A program made the position numbers and the translations under genes. A stretch of 64,000 nucleotides of DNA from Pacificimonas flava (GTDB taxonomy: Bacteria; Pseudomonadota; Alphaproteobacteria; Sphingomonadales; Sphingomonadaceae), in the NCBI RefSeq assembly GCF_000342165.1, contig NZ_AMRV01000002.1, forward strand, positions 434,001 through 498,000, in the 5' to 3' direction. The notes beneath the pieces are model-generated. The model did not search any database, had not been told where the DNA came from, and saw nothing but the letters and a program-made list of their open reading frames with translations. Below are positions 35,621-45,221 of the stretch, in pieces; within the stretch, counting starts at the first letter, position 1, and each line of letters begins with the position of its first letter.

Positions 35621-36498
35621 GTGAGGCGCTCGATCACGTCGTCGAGTTGCGCCAGACTGGTGTAGCGCAGCACAAGCTGACCGCCCTTCCCCTGGCTGTG
35701 TTTCAGGCTGGTGTTCAGACCCGTGGAATCGCCGATGCGCCGTTCGAGCGCGGCAATGTCGGGATCGCGTTCCCGCGGAGTCGCAGCGGCCACCTTTGCT
35801 GTCCGCTTGTTTGCCTGCTCCTGGCCCAGCCGCTCGGCATCGCGTGCGGTGAGGCCCTCCTCGACAATACGCTGCGCCAGCCCCTCCGGGTCGCTGGCAC
35901 CAAGGAGGGCGCGCGCATGTCCCATGCCCAGGCGTCCCTGATCGACCAGGTCCATGACCGACTCAGGCAGTTCCAGAAGACGCATCAGGTTTGCAACGTG
36001 GCTGCGCGACTTTCCGACCATCTCCGCGATCGACGCCTGAGTATGATCAAACGCCTCCGTCAGATGGCGATAGCCGCGCGCTTCCTCGATCGGTGAGAGG
36101 TCCTGGCGCTGGACGTTTTCGATGATCGCCAGCTCATAGGCTTCACTATCGGAAAGATCGCGGATGACGACGGGGATGTCGTGCAACTGCGCGGCCTGCG
36201 CCGCACGCCAACGGCGCTCGCCGGCCACGATCTCGAATTTGCCGCCATCAAGCGGACGAACGAGAACGGGCTGCAACAGACCCTTCTGACGAACGGAATC
36301 GACGAGTTCCGCCTGCGTCGCGGGATCGAACCGACGACGCGGTTGCTGCGGGTTCGGCAGAACCCGGGCGAGAGACATCATCTGCCCGCGAAAACTTGCC
36401 GGGGTGTCGGATGTGTCGGCATCCGGCACCGGCGAGTTGATGTCCTCAAGAAGGGCGGAAAGCCCCCGTCCCAAACCCGGCCGTCGACGCTCGCTCAT
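35614..36498 (-). CDS. parB: ParB chromosome-partitioning protein
   Basis: 294 residues. N-terminal RPGLGRGLSALL, the CTPase/ParB box (LPNPQQPRRRF, GLLQPVLVRP, IVAGERRWRAAQ: GERRxRA motif), ENVQRQDLSPIEEARGY, the HTH (QASIAEMVGKSRSHVANLMRLL, in parts) and a C-terminal dimerisation domain. ParB loads at parS, spreads as a CTP-dependent clamp and recruits SMC. Two parS sites lie ~1.4 and 3.3 kb upstream. ATG 36498 overlaps the parA stop (ATGA). Confidence 0.97.
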   Translation of the reverse strand: MSERRRPGLGRGLSALLEDINSPVPDADTSDTPASFRGQMMSLARVLPNPQQPRRRFDPATQAELVDSVRQKGLLQPVLVRPLDGGKFEIVAGERRWRAAQAAQLHDIPVVIRDLSDSEAYELAIIENVQRQDLSPIEEARGYRHLTEAFDHTQASIAEMVGKSRSHVANLMRLLELPESVMDLVDQGRLGMGHARALLGASDPEGLAQRIVEEGLTARDAERLGQEQANKRTAKVAAATPRERDPDIAALERRIGDSTGLNTSLKHSQGKGGQLVLRYTSLAQLDDVIERLTK

Positions 36499-37268
36499 GC
36501 TGCGTGCTTCACGGGAGCGGTTCGCGCCAGAATTTCCTGCGTCAACGCCATATAGGCTTCGGACCCGGGGCAGCGATGATCGTAGATCAGCGCGGGAAGG
36601 CCGTGGCTGGGAGCCTCCGACAGGCGCACGTTTCGAGGAATGTTCGTCTGAAACACCGTCTGTCCGAGACACGCGCGGGCATCCTCCGCCACCATTTCGG
36701 ACAGGCGGTTTCGCTTGTCGTACATGGTGAGAACGACGCCCAGGATCGAGAGGCGCGGATTGAATCCTGATCGTACCCGCTCGACGGTCTTCAGAAGCTG
36801 GCTAAGACCCTCGAGCGCGTAGAATTCGCATTGTAGCGGAACGACAAGCGCGTCGGCGGCAACGAGAGCGTTGAGCGTGAGAAGGCCGAGCGAAGGTGGG
36901 CAATCGATGATCACATAGTCATAGGAGGCGGAGGACAGGGCGTCCTTCAGCCTGTTCATTCTTCGCTCCCGGTCCACAAGTTCGACCTCGGCGCCCGACA
37001 GATCGACCGTCGCGGGGACGAGTTGAAGCCCGTCGATCTGCGTCTTCAACGCCGCATCGCCTAGCGGCGCGCCATCGAGCAGCAATTGATAGGACGAGAT
37101 CGCCCGCGAAGTCTGTGAAATACCAAGGCCGGTGGACGTGTTTCCCTGTGGATCGAGGTCGATCAGAAGCACGGAGCGGCCCGCGGCGGCCAGACCCGTC
37201 GCCAGATTGATTGCGGTCGTCGTCTTGCCGACCCCACCCTTCTGATTGGCAATTGCCAAAATCGTCAT
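36495..37268 (-). CDS. parA: ParA/Soj chromosome-partitioning ATPase
   Basis: 257 residues. Deviant Walker A KGGVGKTTTAINLATGLA (residues 10-27), Walker A' LLIDLDPQGN, Walker B VIIDCPPSLGLLT, and REFYALEGLSQLL-type helix. Forms ATP-dependent dimers on the nucleoid that pull ParB-parS complexes apart. Start overlaps the rsmG stop (ATGA), so rsmG-parA-parB are coupled. Confidence 0.97.
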   Translation of the reverse strand: MTILAIANQKGGVGKTTTAINLATGLAAAGRSVLLIDLDPQGNTSTGLGISQTSRAISSYQLLLDGAPLGDAALKTQIDGLQLVPATVDLSGAEVELVDRERRMNRLKDALSSASYDYVIIDCPPSLGLLTLNALVAADALVVPLQCEFYALEGLSQLLKTVERVRSGFNPRLSILGVVLTMYDKRNRLSEMVAEDARACLGQTVFQTNIPRNVRLSEAPSHGLPALIYDHRCPGSEAYMALTQEILARTAPVKHAA

Positions 37269-37903
37269 GGTCTTTTCCTCCCGCCCTTTCGCGCCTCGAA
37301 ACCAGGTCGCCGGACGCGCTTCACATCACGAATGTGCAAGATACGCGCCTCGGGATCGGTGCGGCTCGGCAAGGTCTCGAGTTCAAAAGAGAAGTCCTTC
37401 TCCGCATCCTCGATCTCGTCCAAAGCGCGCCTGCCCTTCGGCAACACCCATAGCGTATCCCGTCCCTGAAAGCGAAGGCCCCAGTCGAGCAGCTTCGGCA
37501 GGCCGGCACAGGCCCGCGCCGAAATGATGTCCGCCTTCGGCCCTTGCATGCTTTCAATCCGGACGGAGTGAATAGTGACACGTTCTGCAATGCCCAATTT
37601 TGCCGCCACCGCCTCGAGGAACCGGCACTTTTTGTCTCGCGATTCGATAAGGTGAACTCGGCTCTCGGGAACGGTGACGGCAGCGACAAGTCCTGGAAAT
37701 CCGGCGCCCGACCCCATATCCACCCAAATTTTGCGCGGCTGGCTGCCGGGCAGAGTCTCTACGAGCTGCAGGCTGTCATCGATATGCCGGGCATAAGCGT
37801 TGTCCAGCGTAGACGGCGAGACGAGATTAAAACGCGCCTGCCAATCCTTGAGCATCGCGAGATAGGTCTCGAAGCTCGCCGCTGTTTCACGTGAAACACT
37901 CAC
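37265..37903 (-). CDS. rsmG: 16S rRNA (guanine527-N7)-methyltransferase
   Basis: 212 residues, starting at GTG 37903 (GTGA overlap with the mnmG stop). SAM site [15 protein letters not shown] near residue 62, [19 protein letters not shown], and [14 protein letters not shown]. Methylates G527 of 16S rRNA. Codons 3-8 (VSRETA region) are encoded by a perfect parS palindrome, which explains the conserved VSRET N-terminus. Confidence 0.96.
   Translation of the reverse strand: MSVSRETAASFETYLAMLKDWQARFNLVSPSTLDNAYARHIDDSLQLVETLPGSQPRKIWVDMGSGAGFPGLVAAVTVPESRVHLIESRDKKCRFLEAVAAKLGIAERVTIHSVRIESMQGPKADIISARACAGLPKLLDWGLRFQGRDTLWVLPKGRRALDEIEDAEKDFSFELETLPSRTDPEARILHIRDVKRVRRPGFEARKGGRKRP
37883..37898. 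promoter_or_regulatory. parS: parS centromere site 1 (inside rsmG)
   Basis: TGTTTCACGTGAAACA, a perfect 16-bp palindrome identical to the bacterial parS consensus, lies within the first codons of rsmG. Expected ParB-loading site. Confidence 0.95.
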
Positions 37904-39735
37904 GCGGCGCGCTTGATGTGCGCCAGAAGGACGGTCAATGCAGCGGGGGTAACGCCGGGAACACGGGACGCCGCGCCGAGCGAAACGGGCCGTGCCCGAC
38001 TTAGCCGTTCGACCATTTCGTTCGATAGGCCCCCAATGGCCGCATAATTCGTACCAGCGGGAATCAACGCCGCATCCTCGTTGCGCAGACGCTCGGCGTC
38101 GCGATCCTGACGCTGAAGGTAGGTTTCATATTGGCTATCGACAGCAAGCGTTTCCGCGAGTTCCGGATCGATAGGATCGCACAACATCTTCAAATCTTCG
38201 TAGGCGACGTTGGGAAAACGGAGCCACTCGAAAAGAGATCGCACCGTGCCATCCTGGCGCACGGCCAGGCCTCGGCGCGCTAGAGCGGCAGGGCTGATTT
38301 TCACGCTCTCCAACATCTGCCGCGCGGACCAGTACCGCTCTTCGGACCTCCCGAACCAGCGGGAAAGTTCCGGATCGATGGCACCGACCGCGTCCGCCAA
38401 CGGCGTCAATCTCCGGTGCGCATTGTCCGTGCGCAATCGCAACCGAAACTCCGCGCGGGACGTAAACATGCGATAGGGTTCGCTGACGCCCTGCGTGACG
38501 AGGTCGTCAACCATGACGCCAATGTAGGAGTTGGCGCGGTCTAGCGGAAGCGCACGTTCTCCGCGTAGATGCAGCGCAGCGGCCGCGCCGGCGACGAGGC
38601 CCTGCCCGGCCGCTTCCTCATAACCGGTGGTGCCATTGATCTGACCCGCGAGATAAAGACCCGCAATGTCCTTGTGGGAGAGGTCCGGATTCAAACCCCT
38701 TGGATCCAGATAGTCATATTCGACCGCATAACCCGGCTCGACGATCTTTGCGTCCTCCAGACCCGCAATGGCCCGAACCATGTGCTCTTGCGCAGCCGTG
38801 GGCAGCGCGGTCGAAATCCCGTTCGGATAGATGAGCGTGCTTGAGAGGGATTCCGGTTCCAGGAAGATCTGATGTCCGTCCCGATCCCCAAAACGCACGA
38901 CCTTATCCTCGATCGAGGGGCAATAGCGGGGGCCGGAGCCCTCGATATCCCCTGCATAGGTCGCACTCTCGTGAATATGGGCCCGAACGACCTCGTGCGC
39001 CCGCGCGTTGGTGCGGGTGATCGCGCAGGAAATCTGCGGCGCCTGCACCCTCTTTGTCCGGGCAGAAAAGAAGGACGGCTCGGCGTCAGGTTCCTGCCAC
39101 GCCAGCCGGGACCAGTTGATCGTTCGGCCGTCCAGGCGCGGCGGGGTTCCCGTCTTCAGGCGGTGAACCGCGAGCCCCGCTTCACGCATCTGCGCACCCA
39201 GCCTTGTCGCGGCCCGCCCGCCCATGCGGCCCCCCGTCAGACGCTCTGAGCCGCGAAACAGCCGGCCGCCCAGAAACGTGCCGGTGGCCAGAATGACACA
39301 TGTTGCCATCAGCTCGTCGCCATCGACCAATCGGACGCCCTCGATCCGCGTGCCGCGCAGAAGGAGCAGGGCAACCTCTCCCTCGATGATCGATACCCCT
39401 GACGATGCACCCCACCGTCTTGCGGCTGCGGCGTAAAGCTTCCGATCAATCTGAGCGCGAGGCCCGCGCACGGCCGGGCCCTTACGCCGGTTCAGCAATC
39501 GATAACCGATGGAGGCCGCATCGGCGAAGCGCCCCATTACGCCGCCAAGGGCATCGATTTCCCGAACGATGTGTCCCTTCCCCAAGCCGCCGATGGCCGG
39601 GTTGCAGCTGAGAGTGCCCAGATCTGCCTCGGAAAACGTCACCAACGCCACGGTCGCGCCGAGACGGGCCGCGGCATCGGCGGCCTCGACGCCCGCATGT
39701 CCCGCGCCGACCACAATGACGTCAAAGCGCCGCAT
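37900..39735 (-). CDS. mnmG: MnmG (GidA), tRNA uridine-5-carboxymethylaminomethyl modification enzyme
   Basis: 611 residues from the ATG at 39735 (a TTG at 39738 is also in frame). FAD motif [21 protein letters not shown] near the N-terminus, [71 protein letters not shown] and the C-terminal helical region binding MnmE. With MnmE it builds cmnm5 at U34 of tRNAs reading NNA/NNG codons. Upstream gap to mnmE contains a parS site. Confidence 0.97.
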   Translation of the reverse strand: MRRFDVIVVGAGHAGVEAADAAARLGATVALVTFSEADLGTLSCNPAIGGLGKGHIVREIDALGGVMGRFADAASIGYRLLNRRKGPAVRGPRAQIDRKLYAAAARRWGASSGVSIIEGEVALLLLRGTRIEGVRLVDGDELMATCVILATGTFLGGRLFRGSERLTGGRMGGRAATRLGAQMREAGLAVHRLKTGTPPRLDGRTINWSRLAWQEPDAEPSFFSARTKRVQAPQISCAITRTNARAHEVVRAHIHESATYAGDIEGSGPRYCPSIEDKVVRFGDRDGHQIFLEPESLSSTLIYPNGISTALPTAAQEHMVRAIAGLEDAKIVEPGYAVEYDYLDPRGLNPDLSHKDIAGLYLAGQINGTTGYEEAAGQGLVAGAAAALHLRGERALPLDRANSYIGVMVDDLVTQGVSEPYRMFTSRAEFRLRLRTDNAHRRLTPLADAVGAIDPELSRWFGRSEERYWSARQMLESVKISPAALARRGLAVRQDGTVRSLFEWLRFPNVAYEDLKMLCDPIDPELAETLAVDSQYETYLQRQDRDAERLRNEDAALIPAGTNYAAIGGLSNEMVERLSRARPVSLGAASRVPGVTPAALTVLLAHIKRAA

Positions 39736-39752
39736 CAACTCCTATCCTCAAA

Positions 39753-39768
39753 TGTTTCACGTGGAACA
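39753..39768. promoter_or_regulatory. parS: parS centromere site 2 (mnmG-mnmE gap)
   Basis: TGTTTCACGTGGAACA (complement TGTTCCACGTGAAACA) fits the consensus TGTTNCACGTGAAACA exactly. It lies in the 41-bp gap between the mnmE stop and the mnmG start, 1.87 kb from site 1. Confidence 0.93.
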
Positions 39769-39776
39769 CTGCCGCG

Positions 39777-41060
39777 TCACTTGCCGATGCAGAACCTGGA
39801 AAAAACAGCATCCAGCATTGCATCGGTCTCCAGCTGTCCGGTCAACCGCCCAAGCGCATCGGCAGCACGGCGAAGATGCTCCGCTGCCAATATCGGATCG
39901 CCGGCTCCGTGCGCAAGGTGTAGCTCGTCACGGCACATCGCCAGATGCCGGTGTTGGCGCTCGTTGATGACCGTCGGTTCGGGGCCCGGCGCGAGAGCGC
40001 CAAGCCGGTCGCCAATCACGCTTAAGAGTTTGTCCAGCCCTTCGCCGGTACGTGCGGAAACCTGTAATCGGTCATCCGGAGGTTCGTCCACATCGCACTT
40101 TGCATGGACCGGCAGTTCGTTGGCGAAGCGCGTGCCGCTCTCGCCCAGCCGGATGACCAGATCGGCGCCACCGGCGCGCGCGGCGGCCCGCCGAACCCCT
40201 TCGGCCTCGACAGGATCGTCGGTGGCGCGCAGTCCAGCGGTGTCGATCAAGGTCACAGGCAATCCGCCGATATCCATCGGCACCTCGATCACATCGCGAG
40301 TCGTTCCGGCCCGATCGGACACAATTGCCGCGTCAGTTCGTGAGAGCGTGTTCAACAATGTGGACTTTCCGGCATTGGGCGGACCGACAATCGCGACCGT
40401 GAAGCCGCGCGACAGGCGCTGGGCGGCCGCGGCGCCCGATAGCACCAGATCGATGTCATCCCGCAGATCCGAAACCGGCGTTTGCACGCTTTGCTCCAAC
40501 TCGCGCGCCACATCCTCCTCCGCATCGCCGAAGTCGAGACTGGCCTCAAGATCGGCGCGCAGGCGATTCAGGCGATCACGCCAGCCTTCCGCGGACTGGC
40601 GGATGGTCCCTCCGGCAGCCATCATAGCCTGGCTTCGTTCAGCCTCGGTTTCCGCATCGACAAGCGCGGCGAGTCCCTCCGCCTGCGTCAGGTCCAGCTT
40701 TCCCGCGCTGAGCGCCCGCCGCGCGAACTCGCCGGGCTCCGCAGCCCGAAGATCGGGCATGTCAGCAAGGAGCGATTGCAGGCGCGCAACAAGAGCGCGG
40801 CTGCCCGTCACCTGCAACTCCGCGACATCCTCTCCGGTAAAGCTGGCGGGTGCGGCAAAGAAAAGGACAAGGCCCGCCTCCAGCAAATCTCCGCTGCCCG
40901 GATCGCGCAGGGTCGTGAGTGCAGCCTGCCGGGGCGGCGGACAGCGCCCGGAAAGCGCCTCGACCGCAGCCTTTGCCGACGGGCCCGAGATGCGCAGGAT
41001 CGCGACGGCCGCCGGCAGGGCGCCGCTCGACAGTGCAAAGATCGTACGGCATTCCGGCAT
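39777..41060 (-). CDS. mnmE: MnmE (TrmE) tRNA modification GTPase
   Basis: 427 residues from ATG 41060. N-terminal formyl-THF-binding domain (IFALSSGALPAAVAILRISG), central helical domain, inserted G domain: G1 GPPNAGKSTLLN, switch TTRDVIE, G3 DTAGLR, and the C-terminal CIGK with the catalytic Cys. The G4 element reads AKCD where NKxD is usual; K and D are kept. Partner of MnmG. A longer frame upstream overlaps the DUF6489 gene and was not used. Confidence 0.96.
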   Translation of the reverse strand: MPECRTIFALSSGALPAAVAILRISGPSAKAAVEALSGRCPPPRQAALTTLRDPGSGDLLEAGLVLFFAAPASFTGEDVAELQVTGSRALVARLQSLLADMPDLRAAEPGEFARRALSAGKLDLTQAEGLAALVDAETEAERSQAMMAAGGTIRQSAEGWRDRLNRLRADLEASLDFGDAEEDVARELEQSVQTPVSDLRDDIDLVLSGAAAAQRLSRGFTVAIVGPPNAGKSTLLNTLSRTDAAIVSDRAGTTRDVIEVPMDIGGLPVTLIDTAGLRATDDPVEAEGVRRAAARAGGADLVIRLGESGTRFANELPVHAKCDVDEPPDDRLQVSARTGEGLDKLLSVIGDRLGALAPGPEPTVINERQHRHLAMCRDELHLAHGAGDPILAAEHLRRAADALGRLTGQLETDAMLDAVFSRFCIGK

Positions 41061-41067
41061 GACCCGC

Positions 41068-41316
41068 TCAATCCGTCTGCTCGCCCCCCCGCTGTCCGCC
41101 CATGGCGGCGAACATGGCCTTTTGCAGGTCGGCAAAACCGGAAAAGCCGCCCATCCACGTTTTCATCGCCTGCTCCAGATCGGCCGCGCTCAGCCCCTCA
41201 TCGACCATGCGTGTCATCCGTGCGACATAGGCGGCATGGACAGGCGCTAGGTCGGGCAGCCCGAAGAAGCGGCGCGCCTCCTCCGGCGAGCAATCGATGT
41301 CCAGCTTCACGTTCAT
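41068..41316 (-). CDS. DUF6489 family small protein
   Basis: 82 residues. Short soluble protein (MNVKLDIDCSPEEARRFFGL start; MTRMVDEGLSAADLEQAMKT; MGGFSGFADLQKAMFAAMGG) matching the DUF6489/polyhydroxyalkanoate-granule-type small proteins seen beside mnmE in related genomes. No TM segment; probably helical. AAGGGG sits 9-10 bases before the ATG. Lies 7 bp before mnmE, same strand, so likely same transcript. Function unknown. Confidence 0.8.
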   Translation of the reverse strand: MNVKLDIDCSPEEARRFFGLPDLAPVHAAYVARMTRMVDEGLSAADLEQAMKTWMGGFSGFADLQKAMFAAMGGQRGGEQTD

Positions 41317-41441
41317 GGCGTCGTCCCCTTCACTGCCATTTTCCGAACAGGGCCTTCGTCTCCGCCCGCGAATGGCGAAGCGGCTCCGCATCTTCCTTAA
41401 CCCTCGGAACCTTCATAGCCGAGGCTGAGGGGCGACTTTCG

Positions 41442-42122
41442 CTAGGACAGGAACGTCAGGGTCGAAAGACCGACCTGCGGATCGACATACCCCTCGTAAA
41501 TCATCTTCACCGCGACATAGAGGATGACCACGAGTCCGACATAGGCAATCCAGCGATAGCGTTCGATGTACCGGGCAATGATGTTCGCCGCGACGCCCAT
41601 CAGCGCCACCGAAAGAATAAGACCGACGATCAGGATTCCGGGATGATCGCGGGCCGCGCCGGCAACGGCGAGAACATTGTCGAGGCTCATGGAGACGTCT
41701 GCGAGCGCCACCGCCCAAGCCGCCCCCGCAAAGCTCTTCGCGGCGTTCATACCGCTATGCTCGTCGCCCTCGATCTCCGGCGATCCGGCACTGCTGCCGC
41801 TGTCATGGCGAATTTCCCGCCACATGCGCCAGGCGACCCAAAGAAGGAGAAGCCCGCCCGCGAAGATCAGGCCGACGATTCCCATCAGCCACGTCACCAT
41901 CAGCGCGAAGACGATGCGCAGCACCAGCGCCGCGAGCACACCGATGGCGATGACCTTTTTCCGATCGGCAGCCGGCAAACCGGCCGCAAGCGCACCGACC
42001 ACGATCGCATTGTCGCCGGCCAGCACGATATCGATCATCAGCACCTGCAGGAACGCAGACAGCGCACTCGGACTGGTGATGTTCGAGAAATCCGCGAGGA
42101 TCTGGTTCCAAATTTCCATCAT
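41442..42122 (-). CDS. TerC/YjbE family integral membrane protein
   Basis: 226 residues with about seven TM helices. TerC signatures: VLMIDIVLAGDNAIVVGALAAGLP near the N-terminus and ADVSMSLDNVLAVAGAARDHP in the second half (both acidic, proposed metal-binding, quoted in parts). The family is tied to Mn/other metal efflux and tellurite resistance. A second ATG lies one codon in (42119). Between mnmE/DUF6489 and rho on the same strand. Confidence 0.88.
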   Translation of the reverse strand: MMEIWNQILADFSNITSPSALSAFLQVLMIDIVLAGDNAIVVGALAAGLPAADRKKVIAIGVLAALVLRIVFALMVTWLMGIVGLIFAGGLLLLWVAWRMWREIRHDSGSSAGSPEIEGDEHSGMNAAKSFAGAAWAVALADVSMSLDNVLAVAGAARDHPGILIVGLILSVALMGVAANIIARYIERYRWIAYVGLVVILYVAVKMIYEGYVDPQVGLSTLTFLS

Positions 42123-42144
42123 GGTCTCGAAACGCCTGCGCGAA

Positions 42145-43401
42145 CTACTGGTTCATGGACTGGAAGAAATCCTGGTTGGATTTCGAATCCTTCATCTTGT
42201 CGAGCAGGAACTCCATCGAGTCCACCGTGCCCATCTGCATGAGGATACGGCGAAGGACGTACATTTTCGACAGCGTGTCCTTGTCGACCAGCAGCTCCTC
42301 CTTGCGGGTGCCGGACTTGCCCACGTCCATGGCCGGGAAGATACGCTTGTCCGCGACCTTTCGGTCGAGAACGATCTCGGAATTGCCGGTGCCCTTGAAC
42401 TCCTCGAAGATCACCTCGTCCATGCGGCTGCCCGTATCGATCAGCGCCGTGGCGATGATGGAGAGGGAGCCCCCCTCCTCGATATTGCGCGCAGCACCAA
42501 AGAAACGCTTCGGACGCTGCAGGGCATTCGCGTCGACACCGCCCGTCAGCACCTTTCCTGACGAGGGCACCACGGTGTTGTAGGCGCGGCCAAGGCGGGT
42601 GATCGAGTCGAGCAGGATGACGACGTCCTTCTTGTGCTCGACCAGACGCTTCGCCTTCTCGATGACCATGTCGGCGACCTGCACGTGACGCGTTGCCGGC
42701 TCGTCGAAGGTGGAGGAGACGACTTCGCCGCGCACGGAGCGCTGCATGTCGGTCACTTCCTCGGGCCGCTCGTCGATCAGCAGAACCAGAAGAAAGACCT
42801 CCGGATGGTTTTCCGTAATCGCCCGCGCGATGTTCTGTAAGAGGACCGTCTTGCCGGTCCGCGGCGGCGCCACGATCAGCGAGCGCTGACCCTTGCCCTG
42901 CGGCGCGATGACGTCGATCACTCGGCTGGACTTGTCCTTCACCGTCGGATCGTTGATGTCGAGATTGAGCTTCTCGTCCGGGTAGAGCGGGGTCAGATTG
43001 TCGAAATTGACACGCTGGCGAACGACATCGGGATCGTCGAAATTGATCTTCACGACCTTGGTAAGCGCAAAATAGCGCTCCCCATCCTTGGGCGCCCGGA
43101 TTTCACCTTCGATCGTATCGCCCGTGCGCAGAGAGAAGCGCCGTACCTGGTTCGGCGCGACGTAGATATCGTCGGGGCCCGCCAGATAGTTCGCTTCGGG
43201 CGATCGCAGGAAACCGAAGCCATCGGGAAGCACCTCTATGGTGCCGGCACCCATGATCTCGGCGCCCTCGTCCGCCTCCGCCTTCAGGATGCCGAAGAGC
43301 AAATCCTGCTTGCGCAACGTCGAGGCGTTCTCGACACCCATCTCCTCGGCCATGGCGACGAGTTCGGCGGGCGGCTTCTTTTTGAGGTCCTGAAGATGCA
43401 T
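42145..43401 (-). CDS. rho: Transcription termination factor Rho
   Basis: 418 residues. N-terminal domain [20 protein letters not shown], cold-shock RNA-binding fold with [12 protein letters not shown] (RNP1), P-loop [29 protein letters not shown] (Walker B), the Q-loop and R-loop ([17 protein letters not shown]). Hexameric RNA helicase. An unusual stem-loop occupies its leader; rho genes are often autoregulated. Confidence 0.98.
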   Translation of the reverse strand: MHLQDLKKKPPAELVAMAEEMGVENASTLRKQDLLFGILKAEADEGAEIMGAGTIEVLPDGFGFLRSPEANYLAGPDDIYVAPNQVRRFSLRTGDTIEGEIRAPKDGERYFALTKVVKINFDDPDVVRQRVNFDNLTPLYPDEKLNLDINDPTVKDKSSRVIDVIAPQGKGQRSLIVAPPRTGKTVLLQNIARAITENHPEVFLLVLLIDERPEEVTDMQRSVRGEVVSSTFDEPATRHVQVADMVIEKAKRLVEHKKDVVILLDSITRLGRAYNTVVPSSGKVLTGGVDANALQRPKRFFGAARNIEEGGSLSIIATALIDTGSRMDEVIFEEFKGTGNSEIVLDRKVADKRIFPAMDVGKSGTRKEELLVDKDTLSKMYVLRRILMQMGTVDSMEFLLDKMKDSKSNQDFFQSMNQ

Positions 43402-43492
43402 GGACGGCTGGCTTCCGGCTTTGGAGAGAGGCAGGCAGCGAGAGGGCGGATACGCACCTGCACGGGAATTGTGGCTGACCTGAAGGATGGTT

Positions 43493-43536
43493 GTCCCCGG
43501 ACGGAGACGCAGCCTTAGCTACGCTCTGCCGGGGAC
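43493..43536 (-). other. Long stem-loop between putP and rho
   Basis: Arms GTCCCCGG (43493-43500) and CCGGGGAC (43529-43536) enclose DNA that extends the stem by ~5 further pairs (CGGAG with CTCTG, one wobble, after a bulged A). It lies 92 bp upstream of rho and 37 bp downstream of putP, both leftward. No U-run follows, so it is either a Rho-dependent or imperfect terminator for putP or part of the rho leader. Confidence 0.5.
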
Positions 43537-43572
43537 GAGGTCAAGACCGCTCTGTCCGTCGAGCCCGCCAAT

Positions 43573-45066
43573 CTACTCCTGCAGCCGGCGTTCGACCTCC
43601 GCAAAGGTTTCCCTCACCTCCGGCCGAGGCTCACCCGTCATCAGACTGACGACGATTGTCGCGATGGAGGACAGGATAAAGCCGGGGACGATCTCATACA
43701 TGACGTTGCTCAGCGGCTCCCCGCCGATGGTCAGTCCGCCATAGATCCAGATGAGGACGGTGACGGCGCCGACGATCATGCCGGCAAGCGCCCCCTGGCG
43801 TGTCATACGCTTCCACCAGAGACTGATGAGGACGAGAGGCCCGAAGGCCGCACCGAAGCCGGCCCATGCATTGGAGACCAGGGTCAGGACGTTCGACGAT
43901 CGGTCGTACGCAAGAAGGATGGCGACCAGCGCCACCAGAAGGACCGCTGCGCGGCCCACCAGCACCAGCTCAAGGTCCGAGGCGTTCCGTCGGAGCAGCA
44001 GCGCGTAGATGTCCTCGGTCAGCGAGCTGGATGCGACGAGCAGCTGCGAAGAGATAGTTGACATGATGGCCGCCAGGATCGCTGCGAGCAGGAAGCCGGC
44101 AATCAGCGGACTGAACAGAATCTGCGACAGGACGATGAAGATCGTTTCCGGATCCTCGATGTTCATGCCGTTCTCGCTGGCATAGGCCAGGCCGATCAGA
44201 CCGGTCGCGCAGGCGCCGATGATGGTGACGATCATCCAGCTCATGCCGATGTTGCGGGCCATCGGCACGTCCTTCAGTGACCGGATGGCCATGAAGCGGA
44301 CGATGATATGCGGCTGGCCGAAATAGCCGAGACCCCAACTGAGGGCGGAAAAAATGGCCACCAGTCCGATGCCGCCGCCGAACCAGTCGAGAAGCGCCGG
44401 ATCGATGCTGTTCAGTTCCGAATTCAGGCCGGCCGTGCCGCCCAGCTGCGTAAAGGCGACCAGCGGCACCATGATCAGCGCCACGAACATGATGCAGCCC
44501 TGCACGAAATCGGTGATGGAAACCGCCATGAAACCGCCGAACAGCGTATAGGCGACAACGACGCCGGCAGTCACCCAAAGGCCGACGCCGTAATCAAAGT
44601 TGAAGGCGCTTTCGAACAGCTTTCCGCCCGCCGTGACGCCCGAGGCCGTGTAAACGGTGAAGAAGACGATGATGACGATGGCTGAGACCAACCGCAGAAT
44701 CCGCGAACCGTCCTCGAACCGCTTCTCGAAATAATCGGGGATGGTGATCGCGTCGCGCGCAACCTCGGTGTAAACCCTGAGGCGCGGCGCCACGAGCAGA
44801 TAGTTGAGAAGCGCGCCGAGCGTCAGTCCGATGGCGATCCAGCCGGATGCGAGCCCGGTCACGTACATGGCGCCCGGCAGGCCCATCAGCATCCAACCCG
44901 ACATGTCGGACGCGCCGGCGGAGAGTGCGGTCACGGCCGGTCCGAGCTGACGCCCGCCCAGCATGTAACCCGACACATCGTTGGCGGTCTTCAGATAAGA
45001 ATAAAGGCCGATGCCAAGCATCAGCGCAAAGTACAGGCCGAGTGAGACAATCGTACCTGTTTCCAT
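43573..45066 (-). CDS. putP: Sodium/proline symporter PutP
   Basis: 497 residues, ~13 TM helices, sodium:solute symporter family. GYMLGGRQLGPAVTALSAGASDMSGWMLMGLPGAMY (in parts) is the Na+/proline binding TM2 signature of PutP (SAGASDMSGW), with later SQLLVASSSLTEDIY and NAWAGFGAAFGPLVLISLWWKRMT (in parts). Imports proline for catabolism or osmoprotection. No putA or regulator is adjacent. A strong terminator separates it from hemJ upstream. Confidence 0.94.
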   Translation of the reverse strand: METGTIVSLGLYFALMLGIGLYSYLKTANDVSGYMLGGRQLGPAVTALSAGASDMSGWMLMGLPGAMYVTGLASGWIAIGLTLGALLNYLLVAPRLRVYTEVARDAITIPDYFEKRFEDGSRILRLVSAIVIIVFFTVYTASGVTAGGKLFESAFNFDYGVGLWVTAGVVVAYTLFGGFMAVSITDFVQGCIMFVALIMVPLVAFTQLGGTAGLNSELNSIDPALLDWFGGGIGLVAIFSALSWGLGYFGQPHIIVRFMAIRSLKDVPMARNIGMSWMIVTIIGACATGLIGLAYASENGMNIEDPETIFIVLSQILFSPLIAGFLLAAILAAIMSTISSQLLVASSSLTEDIYALLLRRNASDLELVLVGRAAVLLVALVAILLAYDRSSNVLTLVSNAWAGFGAAFGPLVLISLWWKRMTRQGALAGMIVGAVTVLIWIYGGLTIGGEPLSNVMYEIVPGFILSSIATIVVSLMTGEPRPEVRETFAEVERRLQE

Positions 45067-45114
45067 AGATTACCCCCTGCCGCCAGATGATCGGCGGCGT
45101 TCGATTGCAAATGC

Positions 45115-45150
45115 AAAACGCGCGCTGGCCCAGATTGCGGCCGGCGCGCG
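45115..45150 (-). terminator. Rho-independent terminator after hemJ (leftward)
   Basis: Arms CGCGCGCTGGCC (45119-45130) and GGCCGGCGCGCG (45139-45150) make a 12-bp stem with one wobble and an 8-base loop; on the minus strand it is followed by TTTTGCATTT. Ends the hemE-hemJ transcript before putP. Confidence 0.82.
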
Positions 45151-45221
45151 ACTTGTTTCCACCTTCGCACAATTCGGCGGGGGCATGTCAAGTTCGCCCC
45201 CGGAATTGCGCCGAAGCATCA

